From positions 106,620 through 170,619 of the forward strand of contig NZ_CAJHCQ010000020.1 of NCBI RefSeq assembly GCF_904848665.1: a DNA stretch of 64,000 nucleotides. The letters run 5' to 3'. The DNA is from Paraburkholderia hiiakae (GTDB taxonomy: Bacteria; Pseudomonadota; Gammaproteobacteria; Burkholderiales; Burkholderiaceae). Under the pieces are notes generated by a model, which had not been told where the DNA came from, ran no database searches, and was given only the letters and a program-made list of their open reading frames with translations. Position numbers and translations under genes: made by a program. Positions 60,901 through 64,000 of the stretch are shown in pieces (position 1 is the first letter of the stretch; each line of letters starts with the position of its first letter).

Positions 60901-63900
60901 CCGCCTTCACGGCTTGTTGGATGCGGTAGTGGTCACTGCCCCCTTCGGGGCTTAGCCGCAACACGTACCCCATTGCGTTGCGGGCCAGCATCTGGATGCC
61001 GCCAGCGAACACAGAAGAGCGATCCTTTGTTACACGCCCAAGAAGTACGCCGACTTTGGAGGCGTACGTTTGGAGGGGCTGCCAGTACGGATGCTTGGAA
61101 AGCGTGGCATCCGGCAATGGTTTCTCAAGTAATGTGCATAGCCTCGAGTGATGCATCACCGCGGCTACCAAGTCACGCAGTCCCGAGAGATCAATGTCGT
61201 CGTCGCCCATAGAAACCATGGGCGCAACCAGCTTCTCGAACATGGCGGAAGCGAGTTCGTGGCGGCCTGATGTCACTGCAACAAGTGCCAAGGAGCGACG
61301 CAGGCCATTGGGAACCTCGTCAAATCCTGGTAGCAGCGAGGCCGCATCGAACAAAGCGAGTGCCTGCGCAGAGTTGCCACGTTCATGAGCGGCGAACGCG
61401 GCGTGAACCATCACAGATGGCCTATCTTCAGCCGCCACCCCGAGCTTGTCGCAAAGTTCCTCTGGGGCCGCCTTATTATGCAGAAGCATGGCTTCCGCAG
61501 CCTCTCGCCGAAGGTGCCGCTTTACAGCGGCGATCGTCCCTCCAGAGGCCGCCTCCGGCGTCTGCCTCATGCCCTCGGTGGCCAGGTGGTCAATTGACTG
61601 CTGGATCTGCTCAGCATCTCGGAAGTGGACGGCACGTCGCGACCACTTCTCGAACTCCGTGATGTTGTGCTGGTCACCGTGGTGCTGGAACTTCGACGTG
61701 TGCAGTTGCGATAGCGGCTCGAGGGTCTCAAATAGCTCCTTCGCACGGTCGAAATCGCCGCGCTCCAGCAAGGCGTCAACAACTTCGTAGCCTTTACTTG
61801 GAAAATCCTGCACGAAGGAGACGGCGGCGTCGATGTCACCGACGGCCAGCATTGCCAGCGGCAGCCGATCCGCATACTCCAGCGCACTCTCACGCCGACC
61901 CACTTCATCGCGGCACAGGAGGAGCGTCGTTAAGACGGTTGCATCGAGCGTCGAGCGGGCGGCGAGCAGCGCGAGTTGGATATCGGCATGGATGTCGGAT
62001 ATCGGGCGACCTGCTGCCAGTTGTTGTCGGAAGCGATCAGGCGTCGCCAACGTCAACACATCGTCCTGGTCACCGGCGCGAGCGCGGTAGCGCAATTCAA
62101 GCCATCGTTGCGAGGACTCCGGCGGCGCACCTTTGGCCAATTGTGCGAGGTCGCGGTAGACGCGTTGGGAGTAGTCAGCATCAATGCTGCCGAGCCTTGT
62201 ACGCGGTTGAGCGATCACAAACAGCCGGAAACTGTTGTGGAACACACTCCATCCGTGCGTAGTTTCACGTAGCAGATGGCGTGCGACTACCAGCGCCCGC
62301 TCTATCGCATGCTCTGCTATGACCGTGGCCAACAACTGCAGCGGCATAGGCGCTTCGGCTCTGGCGATAAAACCCAGCACATCCATGGCATCGCTGTCGC
62401 CGGCGATCTCCCGCCAGGCAGACGTGTAGACAGACTCGATATCTCCGTCGAACGCCATTCCGCCGGCGAGCAAGTGCGTGCGGCCCGCATGGTCAGCGTG
62501 CAACAAAGCTTGGATCAGGTACCGGGTCGCCAGCGGGTGTCCATGGCTGAGGTTGCTCACATCCAGGCGGGAAATCTCCGGATCAAGGCCAAATGCATCG
62601 GCCATTCGCGCAACCGCTTCGCGACCGAGGGGCCGCATCCGAACAAGCCGCTCACTCCTCTCCGCCTGCTCTTTGACTGCTGGCTTCAGATGCGCGAGAT
62701 CCAGGCGCTGACTGCCAAGCACGAACGTGACGCCCGTGGGAATGGCAGCAGGAAGTGGCAACTCGCTCAGCAATGAGTGTGTCGGCCGCTCTTCCCGCGG
62801 TACGTGATCGAGCCCATCGACGACGATGATGGTGCGTATCCCATCTTGTTCGTAGCGTTCGCCAGCTTGCATCAGGAGGGCGCCAAACTGCTCCCGGCGC
62901 TCGTGCAGCGAGTTGTCGCGTAGACGCAGGCCGACCAAGCCACCGTTGCGCAATTGCGTGTCGACGTCCTCAAAGAAGCTGTCGGCCTCGCCCCGTCCCA
63001 CGCCCTGAGCGGCGCCCGGCACATAAGCTAGGTAGCGCACCAAGCGAATGTTCGGCTCTGTGGCCAGCGCTACCTGTAGCAGGGTCGACTTGCCCGAGCC
63101 GGGCGGACCTATGAGCGAAAGGTAGCCTTGGTCCGCGGCACGCAACGCCTCCAGCAAGGAACTCTCAGTGTCACGGTTGCGCTGCACGTAGGCTCCCACC
63201 GGAAACCTATGGATGTACTGCGTCTTGGCCGGATCCCGCCATCCGAGTTCTTGCAGGAGTTCATCTCGGGACCACCGGTCTTTGTCTCTGGCGTCAGTGA
63301 CCAGCTTCGGCAGCGCTCTCGAAATTTCCAAGGCGAGTCGAGACTGTTCGGCGCTGAGCTTGTGAGACTGAACGAAATCCGCTGCGGAACCATGCATCAC
63401 ACGCAGGCTGTGCATGAACCGTTCGAACTCGGCTTCGTTCAAACCCGACGCGCGCAGCAGCAGATCTACCAGGCGGCTCCAGCCGGAGAGCCGCCATTCC
63501 TGCAATGAGCGATAGGGGAAGCGTTCAAACTCATCCAGGAATGCTGCGCTGTGCGGGGGTGAGACGTCGCCATGCTTGTCGTTAATTGACGGAATGTCAT
63601 TCACGACCAGACGGATCTCGACGCGGGCATCAGGGTTGTCCTTGCTCAAACGCTGCCAAGCATGGATCAGCGGCTTCAACAGGCCGTCCGCCCCGGTAAA
63701 TATCGTCTCGACCGTGAAAGTGCCTGGGAACCTAGAAGTCTTGAACTGATGGCCGACCACCAACCCGTCGAATCCGAGCACTAGGTCGTCAGCGATACCC
63801 GCGCTGCGATCAGCGACGCCAACCCACCGCAGCTGATCGCCTTCAAGTGCGGCGTAAATGGCTGCGCCGGCTTTCTCGTACTGGCCGATATACCCTCGGA

Positions 63901-63982
63901 GCGCCCGTCGCTCTCCTTCGGCCGGAGGCGTCGCATGAACCGCTGTAGAGGACTTATTATTCGAATCCGCAGTCGCTGACAT
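57929..63982 (-). CDS. Giant STAND-type NTPase with N-terminal QxK nuclease-like domain (probable antiphage defence)
   Basis: About 2,017 residues; the ATG at 63982 is the likely start, but the frame is open to the window edge and a start outside is possible. Using numbering from a TTG 15 bp upstream: residues about 30-200 resemble DUF4297/Mrr-type nucleases (RRALRGYIGQYEKAGAAIYA, acidic pair at D70/D71, then GHQFK with Q84 and K86). Walker A is GPPGSGKST (297-305), Walker B is TIIVVDGLDHVP (D394, D397), then a winged-helix-like segment and over 1,300 residues of helical repeats, with a distinct C-terminal domain. Nuclease, STAND ATPase and long sensor repeats is the plan of Avs-like defence proteins that kill or cut DNA on phage sensing. 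The assignment is inferred from architecture. Confidence 0.78.
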   Translation of the reverse strand: MSATADSNNKSSTAVHATPPAEGERRALRGYIGQYEKAGAAIYAALEGDQLRWVGVADRSAGIADDLVLGFDGLVVGHQFKTSRFPGTFTVETIFTGADGLLKPLIHAWQRLSKDNPDARVEIRLVVNDIPSINDKHGDVSPPHSAAFLDEFERFPYRSLQEWRLSGWSRLVDLLLRASGLNEAEFERFMHSLRVMHGSAADFVQSHKLSAEQSRLALEISRALPKLVTDARDKDRWSRDELLQELGWRDPAKTQYIHRFPVGAYVQRNRDTESSLLEALRAADQGYLSLIGPPGSGKSTLLQVALATEPNIRLVRYLAYVPGAAQGVGRGEADSFFEDVDTQLRNGGLVGLRLRDNSLHERREQFGALLMQAGERYEQDGIRTIIVVDGLDHVPREERPTHSLLSELPLPAAIPTGVTFVLGSQRLDLAHLKPAVKEQAERSERLVRMRPLGREAVARMADAFGLDPEISRLDVSNLSHGHPLATRYLIQALLHADHAGRTHLLAGGMAFDGDIESVYTSAWREIAGDSDAMDVLGFIARAEAPMPLQLLATVIAEHAIERALVVARHLLRETTHGWSVFHNSFRLFVIAQPRTRLGSIDADYSQRVYRDLAQLAKGAPPESSQRWLELRYRARAGDQDDVLTLATPDRFRQQLAAGRPISDIHADIQLALLAARSTLDATVLTTLLLCRDEVGRRESALEYADRLPLAMLAVGDIDAAVSFVQDFPSKGYEVVDALLERGDFDRAKELFETLEPLSQLHTSKFQHHGDQHNITEFEKWSRRAVHFRDAEQIQQSIDHLATEGMRQTPEAASGGTIAAVKRHLRREAAEAMLLHNKAAPEELCDKLGVAAEDRPSVMVHAAFAAHERGNSAQALALFDAASLLPGFDEVPNGLRRSLALVAVTSGRHELASAMFEKLVAPMVSMGDDDIDLSGLRDLVAAVMHHSRLCTLLEKPLPDATLSKHPYWQPLQTYASKVGVLLGRVTKDRSSVFAGGIQMLARNAMGYVLRLSPEGGSDHYRIQQAVKAVPVLARALLEVAAKFGESEYRVVLREIDEAIAASTLNGTWYLRRRLAVAAYRIDGDHAAAVARLDALAEELQEDTPSEQLDGLADLAMSFAAVGDVERAKLVLATVPEQCLGYALPPKKDPQYAIWRDVMVLANGLDPGQRAQRVSLLMRQVAGMTETEGSSAASRLTMSLIDEAMQVGPRFGFDVSKSLADWHLISWPNRVDLLMIGMVHRRPEIVMACATLWCGLCLPFYMEPYYRDPDHIGDFIDVAADAAGPEQIAQLAQMLLDAIEVASRAHDRLALLQRLRTAAAKHGLNSARLDAAVERWSSDAPEPRHYYTPSAYDSEATLEELERAFEADGDELNFNAPYRFAALAESAPLYHVQRMYERWDSLQSNARCRFLLVKRLAEAGDVEYARKLVLGYEQSKDPWSSWSQWMGGGKFRYFDARRLLDGESMLPVAFENLVDSITAGQENTQSLLTELDSILPVISAAPDWPAIWSLLAEQMACTREFQIGEPFVPAPEPLNDEEILAELLHFALRLPVTEVQRHARNCALKLAVQSAHGEAIFERVIRRLLGGDFDAPLQALQIMLVGKLDRLAPLLGPIVAALVNHRDFAVAEAAVLLANRWGIPVSVDAQSLPFFYKLELVGPLEVDRTLTDERTGAVRVESELGWTQMLRDTAQVLADAADVDELTIRRRAAIFIQEWGGLEAFGPQAVTRLESQLRALSMKVTYLKPHALIGVIALRHVAGELRQAGLLNPRDLPMLLERLNAPIPPQPLSLPQVRPIGVRRPLVARDAGWTEGERKWTEAVEDDVTSWPDQHGEHVVAEVSRFKIYKPRQAELLLHRIRAPGLSIDDEKFEDCYQHLPAAVWIGGVVLPLDDEPASTLIRRLACSIDFGLDSATYPIALCPIWLRQLQWRTRADPPGVYIDARGAIVARVVSWRDAGPVDIDDDSIWGEGCYVALTKAGLAQFTATRGKVAINVFASREVQKPREHSDRFFETARNSYSI

Positions 63983-64000
63983 GCCGTATGAGATCAAGCT

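Larger units (their letters stand above)
48725..64000. mobile_element. Tn7-like transposition module and cargo island (right end outside window)
   Basis: From about 48.73 kb the GC content falls and the genes change to transposition functions: tnsC, tnsB, tnsA, a XRE regulator, TniQ, TnsD, then DUF6471, an acyl-CoA synthetase remnant and a giant STAND NTPase. The tnsABC genes read outward, towards the visible end, which differs from the inward reading of Tn7 itself. No integrase, tRNA target or second terminal repeat is seen, so the extent to the right is inferred. Whether the STAND gene is true cargo depends on finding the right end. Confidence 0.6.

Overview
This 64 kb window is GC-rich and densely coded, with the gene content and codon style of a Burkholderiaceae chromosome (Paraburkholderia, Caballeronia or Burkholderia type). 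This rests on recognisable families (gallate dioxygenase with a PcaQ-like LysR regulator, an EmrAB/NodT drug pump, FdhF/YdeP oxidoreductase with a MocR regulator, a DUF3300/DUF2950 pair, a TonB-receptor/PiuC/PepSY iron cluster), not on any database search. No rRNA, tRNA or CRISPR array was recognised.

Region 1 (1-7 kb) holds a YcaQ-like glycosylase coupled to a cNMP-binding flavoprotein, a DedA-rhodanese fusion and an Aer-like chemoreceptor. Region 2 (7-11.8 kb) is an accessory patch: three spaced copies of a repeat, then a two-HKD phospholipase D followed 3 bp later by a Sel1-repeat lipoprotein. That arrangement resembles type VI secretion Tle5-type effector and immunity pairs. Region 3 (11.8-22.5 kb) carries an orphan glutamate-type binding protein, gallate dioxygenase divergent from its probable LysR regulator, a Fur-box-preceded iron-uptake operon, cobF, and a LysE exporter beside an AraC regulator.

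Region 4 (22.6-27.8 kb) is a compact five-gene chemosensory-like operon: a membrane CheA-like kinase, a one-TM MCP-like protein, two CheX/CheC-like proteins and a CheY. No CheW, CheR or CheB is present, the kinase lacks a CheW-like domain, and the two CheX-like proteins end in the same hexapeptide. Region 5 (27.9-48.7 kb) is ordinary chromosome: APH-family kinase, FdhF/YdeP with MocR, LysR, a MarR-controlled tripartite efflux pump, AraC/AhpD-like, thiolase/MarR, TAXI binding protein, DUF3300/DUF2950, a SYLF lipoprotein and a frameshifted YeeE/YedE transporter. Two paralogous MarR proteins appear to share one operator, GTGYATATRCAC, found at three places.

Region 6 (48.7 kb to the end) is a lower-GC island. 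A tightly overlapping tnsA-tnsB-tnsC operon lies beside a XRE regulator, a short TniQ and a full-length TnsD-like protein, so it is a Tn7-like transposition module. Beyond it are a DUF6471 gene, the decayed remnant of an acyl-CoA synthetase, and a gene for a ~2,000-residue STAND-type NTPase with a probable N-terminal PD-(D/E)xK/QxK nuclease domain. The last is very likely a defence protein of the Avs/DUF4297-NTPase type carried as island cargo. Only one island end is visible; the other lies beyond the window.
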